Assembly: GCA_947630805.1 (NCBI GenBank)
Contig: CANRIV010000009.1
Span: forward strand, 1-64,000
DNA from: an uncultured Lachnospiraceae bacterium
GTDB lineage: Bacteria > Bacillota > Clostridia > Lachnospirales > Lachnospiraceae
Reading direction: 5' to 3'
Length of the DNA stretch: 64,000 bases
A program made the position numbers and the translations under genes. The notes beneath the pieces are model-generated. The model was not told the DNA's origin, searched no databases, and worked only from the letters and a program-made list of their open reading frames with translations. Of the stretch, positions 42,924 to 51,333 are shown piece by piece; positions within the stretch are counted from its first letter, which is position 1; every line of letters starts with the position of its first letter.

Positions 42924-43754
42924 TCAAACATCTCCTTCCCCTCTGTTTTCAATGATTTCCGGATGCAATATCATCTCATAATTTCCGCTCTGGCTTAGTT
43001 TTCCGTCATAAATTCCAATTACCGCACCAGGCATTTTTTTGCCGTTTACTTCAACTGCATCTGCAATAAAAGCTTTCATGATTCCTTTTTTTCCTATTGT
43101 ATGAAATGGTATCATAAGATATTTAAAGTTTTCGGTATCCAGAGAACGAATACATCGTTCTTCCAGAACAGATACCGGTTTTTTTGTCAACGGGTCATAC
43201 AGACTGTTTCCTGTATCACAGAGAGCTTTTACCGGAATACGCGCAGAATTAACTTTTACTACCACAGGAAAAATTTTTTCAGACATCCGAATTTCTTTTG
43301 CCATCCGCTCTTTGACTGCAGAAAAAATACACAGAGCGCTCAAAACTACGGACAAAATAAAACTGATACTGATATTTCCAAACATACTCTCAACTGCCAG
43401 TTCCATCACTCCCCGGGTTGCAGCACAGCCGTAATAGAGCATATTCAACATTCCACTCAGTACAAATGTAACAAAATACAATAACAGAATTCTCTTAATC
43501 GTATTTTTCAGATTACAAAGACCAAACGACAGTAAAAGCATTATCTCCGCCACAATCACATAGGTAGTAATAACAGTCAGCACACCTTTTTTCCCTAATA
43601 TCAATAATCCTGTAGCATACAATGCCCCAAAAAAAGCAGCGGGACCCGCTCTCCACCATCTGCTTCCATTCTTTATTATTTTTCCGGTTATCAGCAAGAC
43701 AACAAAATCCATAAGGAAATTAAGACAGAAATAAACATCTATGTAAATGTCCAA
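42924..43754 (-). CDS. spoIIGA: Sigma-E processing peptidase SpoIIGA
   Basis: The membrane aspartic protease that activates pro-SigE, 276 residues. Five membrane helices fill about 5-150; the protease domain carries the catalytic Asp180 in CDTGNSLYDP, close to Asp183 of the Bacillus protein. The start is TTG at 43754, 10 bases after AGGAGG. An out-of-frame ATG nearer that site opens a 6-codon mini-ORF (MVWTFT), so initiation is unusual. It is the first gene of the spoIIG operon. Confidence 0.93.
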   Translation of the reverse strand: MDIYIDVYFCLNFLMDFVVLLITGKIIKNGSRWWRAGPAAFFGALYATGLLILGKKGVLTVITTYVIVAEIMLLLSFGLCNLKNTIKRILLLYFVTFVLSGMLNMLYYGCAATRGVMELAVESMFGNISISFILSVVLSALCIFSAVKERMAKEIRMSEKIFPVVVKVNSARIPVKALCDTGNSLYDPLTKKPVSVLEERCIRSLDTENFKYLMIPFHTIGKKGIMKAFIADAVEVNGKKMPGAVIGIYDGKLSQSGNYEMILHPEIIENRGEGDV

Positions 43755-43780
43755 ACCATTGCTTCCTCCTTATGAAATTT

Positions 43781-43847
43781 ATTATACAATTCTCCTGCAA
43801 AAAAGTCTGTCGAAGGAAGAACGGAAGGAAGAAAACTTATCGACAAA
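43781..43847 (-). promoter_or_regulatory. spoIIG-type promoter with putative Spo0A boxes
   Basis: On the minus strand, -10 TATAAT is at 43781-43786. The -35 region is TTCGACA (43808-43814), the complement of a 0A box TGTCGAA, and is 21 bp away instead of 17. A second box, TTTGTCGAT, lies at 43839-43847. An overlong spacer with 0A boxes over the -35 is the hallmark of the Bacillus spoIIG promoter, which Spo0A-phosphate activates. Confidence 0.72.
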
Positions 43848-43892
43848 AACGCCGTTTCTCCTTATAAAATAAAAATTACCGGCAAACAAAAT

Positions 43893-43922
43893 AAAGCAGT
43901 TTCCCAAATGAGAAACTGCTTT
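43893..43922 (-). terminator. Terminator after ftsZ
   Basis: A perfect 11-bp stem (AAAGCAGTTTC, 43893-43903, with 43912-43922), followed on the minus strand by ATTTTGTTTG. Confidence 0.82.
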
Positions 43923-43947
43923 ATAAAACATCTTATATTTTTATTTA

Positions 43948-45072
43948 TTATTTATTTTGTAAGAACTCTGGAATTTTAAGTGGTTTTTCTTCTACTGTTC
44001 CACCATGCAGTGTGGAAGAATTTCTGGAAAAATCATTCTTTGGCGCTGCTGTGGATGGTGTAGCACTGTAAGAGAAAGATTTCTTTGCCGTTCCCATACC
44101 AAACGGTGCTGCCTTGGTTGCAGGCTCTCCGATACCGGTAGCCATAACCGTGATAGAGCACTCATCCGGATATGTATCTTCGTATCTTACACCAAAGATA
44201 ATATTTGCATCCTCTCCTGCCAGTTCCTGTACATAACTTGCTGCTTCATTTGCTTCAAAGAGACTTACGTCACCGGTAATGTTAATAATAACATTCTTTG
44301 CTCCATTGATAGAAGTTTCAAGAAGCGGAGATGTAACTGCCTGCTGTACAGCTTCCGATGCCTTATCATCACCACTTGCTTCACCAATACCGATATGAGC
44401 GATTCCTGCATCTCTCATTACTGTCTGAACATCCGCAAAATCAAGATTAATCAATGCAGGTACATTAATCAAATCTGTAATTCCCTGAACGGACTGCTGT
44501 AAAACTTCATCCGCCTTCTTTAACGCTTCCGGCATTGTTGTACGCTTGTCCACGATTTCCAGTAATTTATCATTTGGAATCACAATCAGTGTATCCACAT
44601 TTTCTTTTAATCTTTCAATTCCGGAAATGGCATTGTTCATACGTGTCTTTGCCTCAAACCGGAAAGGCTTGGTAACAACTCCTACCGTAAGGGCTCCCTG
44701 TTCTTTGGCAACCCGCGCAACAACCGGTGCTGCACCGGTGCCTGTTCCGCCGCCCATACCGCATGTTACAAATACCATATCGGCTCCTTTTAACAACTGT
44801 GCAAGTTCTTCCACATTTTCTTCTGCAGCCGCCTCACCTACTTCCGGTTTTGCACCTGCGCCCAGACCTTTCGTAATTTTCTCACCAATCTGTAATGTCG
44901 TAGGTGCTTTGCTTCTTTTCAATACCTGCGCATCCGAATTTACGGATATGAACTCAACACCACCGATGTTTTCATCTATCATTCTGTTTACGGCATTGTT
45001 TCCTGCTCCACCAACACCTACAACAATAATTTTTGCAACTGATTCACTTTCGTTTGTAGTAATTTCTAACAA
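43948..45072 (-). CDS. ftsZ: Cell division protein FtsZ
   Basis: The tubulin-like GTPase that forms the Z ring, 374 residues. The GTP-binding loop GGGTGTG is at 107-113 and the T7 loop is [11 protein letters not shown]. The variable linker ends in the conserved C-terminal peptide IPEFLQNK, the docking site for membrane anchors. The start is TTG at 45072 with AGGAGG 8 bases before it. It has its own promoter, separate from the rest of the dcw cluster. Confidence 0.97.
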   Translation of the reverse strand: MLEITTNESESVAKIIVVGVGGAGNNAVNRMIDENIGGVEFISVNSDAQVLKRSKAPTTLQIGEKITKGLGAGAKPEVGEAAAEENVEELAQLLKGADMVFVTCGMGGGTGTGAAPVVARVAKEQGALTVGVVTKPFRFEAKTRMNNAISGIERLKENVDTLIVIPNDKLLEIVDKRTTMPEALKKADEVLQQSVQGITDLINVPALINLDFADVQTVMRDAGIAHIGIGEASGDDKASEAVQQAVTSPLLETSINGAKNVIINITGDVSLFEANEAASYVQELAGEDANIIFGVRYEDTYPDECSITVMATGIGEPATKAAPFGMGTAKKSFSYSATPSTAAPKNDFSRNSSTLHGGTVEEKPLKIPEFLQNK

Positions 45073-45146
45073 GAGTTTATCCTCCTTCGTCTTACATAAT
45101 TAATTTTTGTAAATTATACATAGGCATGGTAATCCCATATACATAT

Positions 45147-45175
45147 ATAATATAATTCTTTAGAAAAAATATCAA
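45147..45175 (-). promoter_or_regulatory. Promoter of ftsZ
   Basis: On the minus strand, -35 TTGATA (45170-45175) and -10 TATTAT (45147-45152), gap 17 bp, in the 132-bp space between ftsQ and ftsZ. Confidence 0.68.
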
Positions 45176-45204
45176 CACTAAATTACTAAAATCTTGAAAA
45201 ATAT

Positions 45205-45957
45205 CTATTTCTTATTCTTTTTTAATGTGTAAATCCCCTCTTCGTTTACTCTTTTCATATTTAAAATCCCTTCATACCGGATAACATTATTATAATTATC
45301 ATTAAAATCTCTCAACTTTTTATCCAGATTGCTCTCTTTTCCCATTTGTACCTGGATTTTCTTGATATATAGAGTAATTTCATATGTTTTTGAAATATCA
45401 ATCCGTTTTACCGGATAGTTATACTCATCAATCTCTTTTGTCACATGCAGAAGGGTTTCCAGTGTTTTCTTATCTTTTGCATTTATTGTTTGGTATAATT
45501 TAAGGTCTTTCCACTCCAGGCCGGTTATTTTAGGAATTCCCTTCATTTTCTCTTCGCTGGCCTTGAGAATTTTCCCTGTATCATCAAAATAATAGTACAC
45601 CTTATCCTGTTTCACATATCCCTGCAGTTTTTTTTCATAAGCTGTAATAAAAACCTTTGACGGAGATTTGATTTTTACAGAGTACTGTTCAAAAAAATCT
45701 ATTTTTCTGCTTCTTCCTATTTTATTTTCTATCCAAAAAATTAATGTATTATCAATTTTTGCTTTTTTTACCCACGCATTTACCTCTGCATGCGTAAACT
45801 GGTTTAAATCCGATTTTACCTGCACATCTTTCAGTGAGAATCCAAACACCACAATAACTACTATTAAAGCTATTACCGGAGCCGCTATCAGAATAAACTT
45901 CAACCATTTTCTTAATTTTTTCCGCCGGTTTCTTTTCCGCTTTCTTGTCTGTTTCAT
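45205..45957 (-). CDS. ftsQ: Cell division protein FtsQ/DivIB
   Basis: A 250-residue bitopic division protein. A very basic cytoplasmic start is followed by a membrane helix at about 18-44 and an outside POTRA domain (VQVKSDLNQFTHAEV onward) with the FtsQ beta domain after it. It links FtsL/FtsB-type partners to the PBP-FtsW complex. It lies between ftsW and ftsZ, 24 bp after ftsW. Confidence 0.85.
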   Translation of the reverse strand: MKQTRKRKRNRRKKLRKWLKFILIAAPVIALIVVIVVFGFSLKDVQVKSDLNQFTHAEVNAWVKKAKIDNTLIFWIENKIGRSRKIDFFEQYSVKIKSPSKVFITAYEKKLQGYVKQDKVYYYFDDTGKILKASEEKMKGIPKITGLEWKDLKLYQTINAKDKKTLETLLHVTKEIDEYNYPVKRIDISKTYEITLYIKKIQVQMGKESNLDKKLRDFNDNYNNVIRYEGILNMKRVNEEGIYTLKKNKK

Positions 45958-45981
45958 ATGTATCTCCTACAGATTTCTTAG

Positions 45982-47157
45982 CTACCTTATTCTTTTTATT
46001 CTTCGGGAAACAGATAATACAATTCCCATTTCAACCATTAAAAACAGAAGTGATGTTCCTCCATAACTGATAAAAGGAAGCGAAACTCCTGTATTTGGTA
46101 TACTGTTTGTAACAACCGCAATATTTAACACAACCTGAATTGAAATATGTGCCAATACGCCTACCACCAGCATGGATCCATATAGATCCGGAGCATTGCT
46201 GGCAATCACGCGCATACGCCGTATCATAAAAATAAACAAAAGAATAATGCAGATAGCACCAAAAATTCCCAATTCTTCGCAAACAATAGAAAATATCATA
46301 TCGTTGTTTGCCTCCGGAACAAAGCCCAGTTTCTGTGCACTGTTTCCCAATCCTTTTCCAAACAATCCCCCGGATCCTATGGCATATAATCCCTGCATAA
46401 CCTGATAACCGCCCTCATCTGCATGTTCTTCCGGATTTAACCACACCAGTATCCGGGAAATCCGAAATGCCTTTCCTGTGACAAGGCCCATGAGAAGAAT
46501 CAGTCCCAGGCCTGCCCCTCCGGCTCCCACCAGAGATAATATGAATTTTTTGCAGGCGCCAGCCACGAGAAGCATGACAGCGCCGATTGCCATAATTATA
46601 ATTGCCGAACTGAGGTTGGAGGTCAATGCAATGACTGCTATCGCCCCAATCGCCGAGAGGGAATATATCTGATAACAGGTTTTCACATTGTCCAGCGCTT
46701 TGGTACCACATTTTGATAGCATATAAGCTGTCATCACTATCACACCGATTTTAACTAATTCTGCCGGCTGAAACTGAATCGGGCCCAGTCCTACCCAGCG
46801 CCTTGCGCCGTGACTTTCAATTCCGATAGGGGACCATACAAGTCCGACAGAAATAATCGCTGCGATATAAATTAATTTATCCAGTTTTTTCCATACCCGA
46901 TAGTCCATAAAAATGACAGGAATCATAAACACGCATCCGATTAACGTGGCACGAAACTGTCTTTTGAGAAAATATGCTGAATCTCCCTGACTGGTCAAAG
47001 CAGTATAGGAACTGGCACTGTATAATAATACATATCCCAACAGCATAATAAAAATCCACACAAAAAGCAGGCTATAATCAAAATAGCCACTATTTTTGTT
47101 TTTATCCGGTTTCTTTTTTACTTCTTCCCCGGTTACAGGGTCATATTCTCTCTGCAC
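45982..47157 (-). CDS. ftsW: SEDS-family glycosyltransferase FtsW
   Basis: A 391-residue, ten-helix SEDS peptidoglycan polymerase that works with a class B PBP at the septum. Signatures are RWVGLGPIQFQPAELVKIG and the C-terminal SLPFISYGGTSLLF. The start is GTG at 47157 with AAGAGGTG before it. Position inside the dcw cluster after murD supports FtsW rather than RodA; a SpoVE role in spore cortex synthesis is also possible. Confidence 0.92.
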   Translation of the reverse strand: MQREYDPVTGEEVKKKPDKNKNSGYFDYSLLFVWIFIMLLGYVLLYSASSYTALTSQGDSAYFLKRQFRATLIGCVFMIPVIFMDYRVWKKLDKLIYIAAIISVGLVWSPIGIESHGARRWVGLGPIQFQPAELVKIGVIVMTAYMLSKCGTKALDNVKTCYQIYSLSAIGAIAVIALTSNLSSAIIIMAIGAVMLLVAGACKKFILSLVGAGGAGLGLILLMGLVTGKAFRISRILVWLNPEEHADEGGYQVMQGLYAIGSGGLFGKGLGNSAQKLGFVPEANNDMIFSIVCEELGIFGAICIILLFIFMIRRMRVIASNAPDLYGSMLVVGVLAHISIQVVLNIAVVTNSIPNTGVSLPFISYGGTSLLFLMVEMGIVLSVSRRIKRIR

Positions 47158-47177
47158 TTTACACCTCTTAACATGCT

Positions 47178-48539
47178 TTACTCTGCAAGAGCGTTGACCA
47201 GCTCTTTAAACATATCTCCCCGCTGTTCATAATTATCAAACATTCCCCAACTGGCGCAGGCAGGAGATAACAGCACTGCATCTCCGGGAACTGCCGCTTT
47301 TGCGCACTCTCTTACTGCTTCTTCCAGCGAGTCGGTGAATATAATATTTTTAAATCCATATTTACTTACGGTTTCTGCAATCTGATAAGACGTCTGTCCT
47401 AACAGTACCAGGCATTTTATTTTATCACCAAAGCTCTGAGCCCACGCATCAAAAGATACTTTTTTATCATATCCTCCTGCAATCAGTACTGTAGGTCTTG
47501 TCATTGCTTCAATCGCCTTAATAGAAGCATCTGTATTTGTTCCTTTGGAATCATTATAATAGATGACATCATGAATTGTATTTACGTATTCTATCCGGTG
47601 GGCCACTGCCTTAAAATTTTTGACGGCCTTTCTGATATATTCTTTCGGGACACCCATATTGACAGAAATTGCCACGGCTGCCATGATATTTTCTATATTA
47701 TGGATTCCCACCAGAGAAGTCTCTTCTGTGGTAGTAATCAACTGTTCCGTGCCATTCTCCGCATAAATAATATTTTTTCCATCTAAGTATACTCCCTGTT
47801 CCACTTTCTGTTTACTGCTAAACCATATGATTTTATTTGAGAGACGGGGTGCATAAGATCTTAAAATTTCATCTTCATAGTTCAGTATTACAGGCTGATT
47901 TTTTTCCTGATTTTTTGTAATATTCATTTTTACATCTGTATAACATTCCATTGTATAATGTCTGTTCAGATGATCCGGTGTGATATTGAGAACAGCACTG
48001 ACATCCGGACAGAATTTATGTATCGTTTCCAACTGAAAACTGCTGACTTCTGCCACGGTAACAGTATCATTTTCTGAATAAAACGCTGTCGTCGTATATG
48101 GATTTCCGATATTTCCTACCACATCTACTTTATCATAATATGTTTTCATGATTTCACCCACAAGCGCCGTGGTAGTCGTTTTTCCATTGGTCCCTGTAAT
48201 TGCCACAACTTTTCCTTTTCCTATCACATATGCCAATTCAATTTCTCCCCAAATAGGCACTCCGGCATCTCTTACCTGATTGACAAAAGGTGCGTCGATG
48301 GCAATCCCGGGACTTAAAATCATAAGGTCAGAGGATTCAATAATATTCTGTGGAAGAGTTCCAAGAATTACCGATACATTATCTTTCTCTTCCAATTTGT
48401 TCAAAATTTCTTCCGGAGAAAGTTTTTCGTTTCCATCATATAAAATAATATCTGCGCCTACTTTTTTTAAAAGATTTGCTGCAGCAATTCCACTTTTTCC
48501 CATGCCTGCCACTAATACAGTCTGTTCTTTCCAATCCAT
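47178..48539 (-). CDS. murD: UDP-N-acetylmuramoylalanine--D-glutamate ligase
   Basis: Adds D-Glu to UDP-MurNAc-L-Ala; 453 residues. The ATP-binding loop is ITGTNGKTTTT (about 114-124). The central domain has LNITPDHLNRH and the C-terminal Mur-ligase domain begins near AHRIEYV and includes NDSKGTN. Cytosolic. It is 12 bp after mraY and 20 bp before ftsW, so translation is closely spaced along the operon. Confidence 0.97.
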   Translation of the reverse strand: MDWKEQTVLVAGMGKSGIAAANLLKKVGADIILYDGNEKLSPEEILNKLEEKDNVSVILGTLPQNIIESSDLMILSPGIAIDAPFVNQVRDAGVPIWGEIELAYVIGKGKVVAITGTNGKTTTTALVGEIMKTYYDKVDVVGNIGNPYTTTAFYSENDTVTVAEVSSFQLETIHKFCPDVSAVLNITPDHLNRHYTMECYTDVKMNITKNQEKNQPVILNYEDEILRSYAPRLSNKIIWFSSKQKVEQGVYLDGKNIIYAENGTEQLITTTEETSLVGIHNIENIMAAVAISVNMGVPKEYIRKAVKNFKAVAHRIEYVNTIHDVIYYNDSKGTNTDASIKAIEAMTRPTVLIAGGYDKKVSFDAWAQSFGDKIKCLVLLGQTSYQIAETVSKYGFKNIIFTDSLEEAVRECAKAAVPGDAVLLSPACASWGMFDNYEQRGDMFKELVNALAE

Positions 48540-48551
48540 AATATTTCCTTT

Positions 48552-49538
48552 CTATAACGCCCAGTAGGCAACCAGACAAAGAATCGCAGTGACAACAGCA
48601 AAACCGGCTACAACCTGTGTCTCAGCATACCCACTCTCCTGAAAATGATGATGTAAAGGTGCCATTTTAAATACTCTTCTGCCTTCACCATATTTTTTCT
48701 TTGTATATTTAAACCATGCCACCTGAATAATATCAGATAAAGATTCCAATAAATAAATAAATCCTACAATAACAATGAAAATTGGCATTTTCAGCATAAA
48801 TGCCGTAGCTGCAACAAAACCTCCCAGCGCAAGAGAGCCGGTATCTCCCATAAACACTCTTGCCGGATAGACATTATACAGGAAGAATCCCAGCAGCGCT
48901 CCCACAAGAGCTGCCGTAATAGGCTCCAGTCCCGAGCCTGCCGACACTGCCACACAGGTAAAGAACACTGCAATGATAATTGTAACACTTGTCGCCAGTC
49001 CATCCAGTCCATCTGTGAGATTTGCTCCATTCACGGTACCGAGAACGACAAAAAACAAAAACGGAATGAACAGCCACATTGGCATCGTGATTTCCGTACC
49101 ATTTGTAAACGGAATAATTGTAACTGTGCCCAAAGTAGTATATTTCAACAGATAAAAACAAAATATGCCTGTAACTACCAGCTGTCCGATAATTTTCTGT
49201 ATTTCCGTCAATCCCAGATTTCTTTTCTTTACTACTTTTATATAATCGTCTGCAAATCCAATCATACCAAATCCCAGCATCATAAACAGTACCGGGACAA
49301 TCGCCGTATTTTTTTCGACAAAAATAAAAATCAGAGATGTAACAATAACGCTGGCTATAATTATCATCCCTCCCATCGTAGGCGTTCCCGCTTTTGACTG
49401 ATGGGATTGCGGTCCCACTTTCCGTATATATTGTCCAAACTTCATCTTTTTTAACAGCGGTATGACAATCGGACATAAAATTACGCTTACCGCAAATGAA
49501 ATAATGATTGCCGCTATGATTGTTGTACTTGTATTCAT
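48552..49538 (-). CDS. mraY: Phospho-N-acetylmuramoyl-pentapeptide transferase
   Basis: An integral membrane enzyme that makes lipid I from UDP-MurNAc-pentapeptide and undecaprenyl phosphate; 328 residues and about ten helices. The signature segments are GTPTMGGMIII, FADDYIKV (catalytic Asp pair), NLTDGLDGLA, FMGDTGSLALGG and the cytosolic loop APLHHHF. It starts 2 bp from the stop of the preceding PBP gene. Confidence 0.97.
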   Translation of the reverse strand: MNTSTTIIAAIIISFAVSVILCPIVIPLLKKMKFGQYIRKVGPQSHQSKAGTPTMGGMIIIASVIVTSLIFIFVEKNTAIVPVLFMMLGFGMIGFADDYIKVVKKRNLGLTEIQKIIGQLVVTGIFCFYLLKYTTLGTVTIIPFTNGTEITMPMWLFIPFLFFVVLGTVNGANLTDGLDGLATSVTIIIAVFFTCVAVSAGSGLEPITAALVGALLGFFLYNVYPARVFMGDTGSLALGGFVAATAFMLKMPIFIVIVGFIYLLESLSDIIQVAWFKYTKKKYGEGRRVFKMAPLHHHFQESGYAETQVVAGFAVVTAILCLVAYWAL

Positions 49539-49539
49539 T

Positions 49540-51273
49540 TTATTCTCCTTGTTCTTCTCCTCCCAGCAAATATGGAAGAATATTTTGGTATAACTGACTG
49601 ATTACCGGTGCTGCTACCTGACCACCATAATAAATTCCCTCCGGCTCATCAATAATTGCCATGGCAATGACCTGCGGATTATCTGCCGGAGCAAATCCCA
49701 TAAAAGATGCAATATATTTTCCGGAGCCTCTTGGAAGTTTTTGGGAAGTGGCCGTCTTTCCACCCACTTTATATTCCTCTACCTGTCCTTTGCTTCCGGT
49801 CCCCTCTGAGATAACTTTTTCAAGTACGTTTTTCATTGTTTCCGATGTCTCTTTTTGAATTACATTTTCGGTCTCATTATATTGAAATTTTTCAACCACT
49901 TCTCCCGCTTCATTTTGAGATTGCATGGCAAAATGAGGGGTTACCAATTTTCCACCGTTAATTACCGCACTTGCAGATACCAGATACCGCACCGGAGTAA
50001 TCTGAAAAGACTGTCCAAAAGACATTGTGGCAAGTTCTACATTTCCCACATTTTTTATCTGATGGATAATCGTCCCGGCTTCTCCCGGAATATCAATTCC
50101 GGTTTTTTTTCTTATCCCGAGCCGGTCCAGATATTTATAGAAATTCTGCACTCCTACTTTCAGTCCTACATCAATAAATACCGGATTGCAGGAATTCATT
50201 GTTCCCTGCAAAAAGGTTTCCGTTCCATGCCCTGTCGTCTTATGACATCTTATTCTTCTATCATCCACCACACGGAATCCCGGACAGTTGAATTTTGTAT
50301 CCAGGCTGACTACACCTTCTTCCAATGCCGCCGTGGCTGTGACTACTTTAAACGTAGAGCCCGGCTCATATGTATCGTTAATACATTGGTTTCTCCACAT
50401 TTTATTTAATAAGTCTTGCTTTTTTTTGGAAGACAGGTTTTCTTCTGTCTCATAATTTAATGTATATGGATTGTTCAAGTCAAATTCCGGCGCATTTACC
50501 ATCGCCAGAATTTCTCCATTATTAGGATTCATCACAATAATGGAAACGTAATTGGCCTTTTTTGCTTCCAGAGTATTATATGCAATCTGCTCTGCATATT
50601 TCTGAATATTTACATCAATCGTGGTGACAAGATTATTTCCGGATACCGGCTCTACACGTTCTTCCAGTGCACTATCCTGCTCAATTCCTCTGGAATCAGT
50701 AGGCGTAAGAATGAGTCCGTCAGTTCCCTGAAGATATTTGTCATATTTTACTTCCAGTCCTATGATACCCTGATTATCTGCCCCGGTAAATCCCAGGACC
50801 TTAGATGCCAGACTGGAATAAGGATAATATCTTTTATAATCTTCGTCAACCTTTACACCGGATAAATTATATTCTCTAATCTTATCTCCGACACTTTTAT
50901 CTACATTTGATTTTATTTTTTCTCTTACACTTTTTTTCTCAACTTTCTTTCGGACTTCGTCTTCTTCCAGTCCGAGTTCCTCCGTGAGAATCTTAATTAC
51001 CCTCTCCGGCTCTTTCACCTGATTATAAATAACAGACACGGTACAGACTGTCTTATTTGAAGCGATTACTTTCCCATTTCTATCCAGTATTTCTCCCCGG
51101 GGAGCTTTTATTTTTCTCTCCCGCTCCTGCACTTCCAATGCTCTGTCTGTATAGTGCTGAGATTGAAAAATCATAAGATAGACCAGTTTTCCCGTCACGC
51201 CGATACAAAATAGTATTATGCCCAAAACATAAATAAGTAGCATTTTCCGATGAATGGTTTTTACTTTATTCAA
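49540..51273 (-). CDS. Class B penicillin-binding protein, SpoVD/FtsI-like
   Basis: A 577-residue transpeptidase with one N-terminal membrane helix (about 10-33), a PBP-dimer domain (from APRGEILDRNG) and the penicillin-binding domain. The SxxK nucleophile is in EPGSTFK and SxN is SCN. The third motif reads KTA (GGKTATSQKLPRG) in place of the usual KTG. There is no PASTA domain. The start is TTG at 51273 with GGGAAG before it. It is the second of two tandem class B PBPs in the dcw cluster; one likely serves division and the other sporulation, and which is which is not certain. Confidence 0.9.
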   Translation of the reverse strand: MNKVKTIHRKMLLIYVLGIILFCIGVTGKLVYLMIFQSQHYTDRALEVQERERKIKAPRGEILDRNGKVIASNKTVCTVSVIYNQVKEPERVIKILTEELGLEEDEVRKKVEKKSVREKIKSNVDKSVGDKIREYNLSGVKVDEDYKRYYPYSSLASKVLGFTGADNQGIIGLEVKYDKYLQGTDGLILTPTDSRGIEQDSALEERVEPVSGNNLVTTIDVNIQKYAEQIAYNTLEAKKANYVSIIVMNPNNGEILAMVNAPEFDLNNPYTLNYETEENLSSKKKQDLLNKMWRNQCINDTYEPGSTFKVVTATAALEEGVVSLDTKFNCPGFRVVDDRRIRCHKTTGHGTETFLQGTMNSCNPVFIDVGLKVGVQNFYKYLDRLGIRKKTGIDIPGEAGTIIHQIKNVGNVELATMSFGQSFQITPVRYLVSASAVINGGKLVTPHFAMQSQNEAGEVVEKFQYNETENVIQKETSETMKNVLEKVISEGTGSKGQVEEYKVGGKTATSQKLPRGSGKYIASFMGFAPADNPQVIAMAIIDEPEGIYYGGQVAAPVISQLYQNILPYLLGGEEQGE

Positions 51274-51333
51274 TGAATCTTCCCGAAAAGACTTTTGTTA
51301 TAATTTATTCTTTCTCTTTTCATAGAATTACTA

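Noticed and set aside
43101..45103. Several plus-strand frames of 90-185 codons opposite spoIIGA and ftsZ
   Set aside because: They are antisense to well-supported genes and lack ribosome sites and recognisable domains.
48874..49476. A 200-codon minus-strand frame inside mraY
   Set aside because: It is the out-of-frame shadow of the intact mraY gene; its Tyr/Ser/Cys-rich composition is unlike a real protein.
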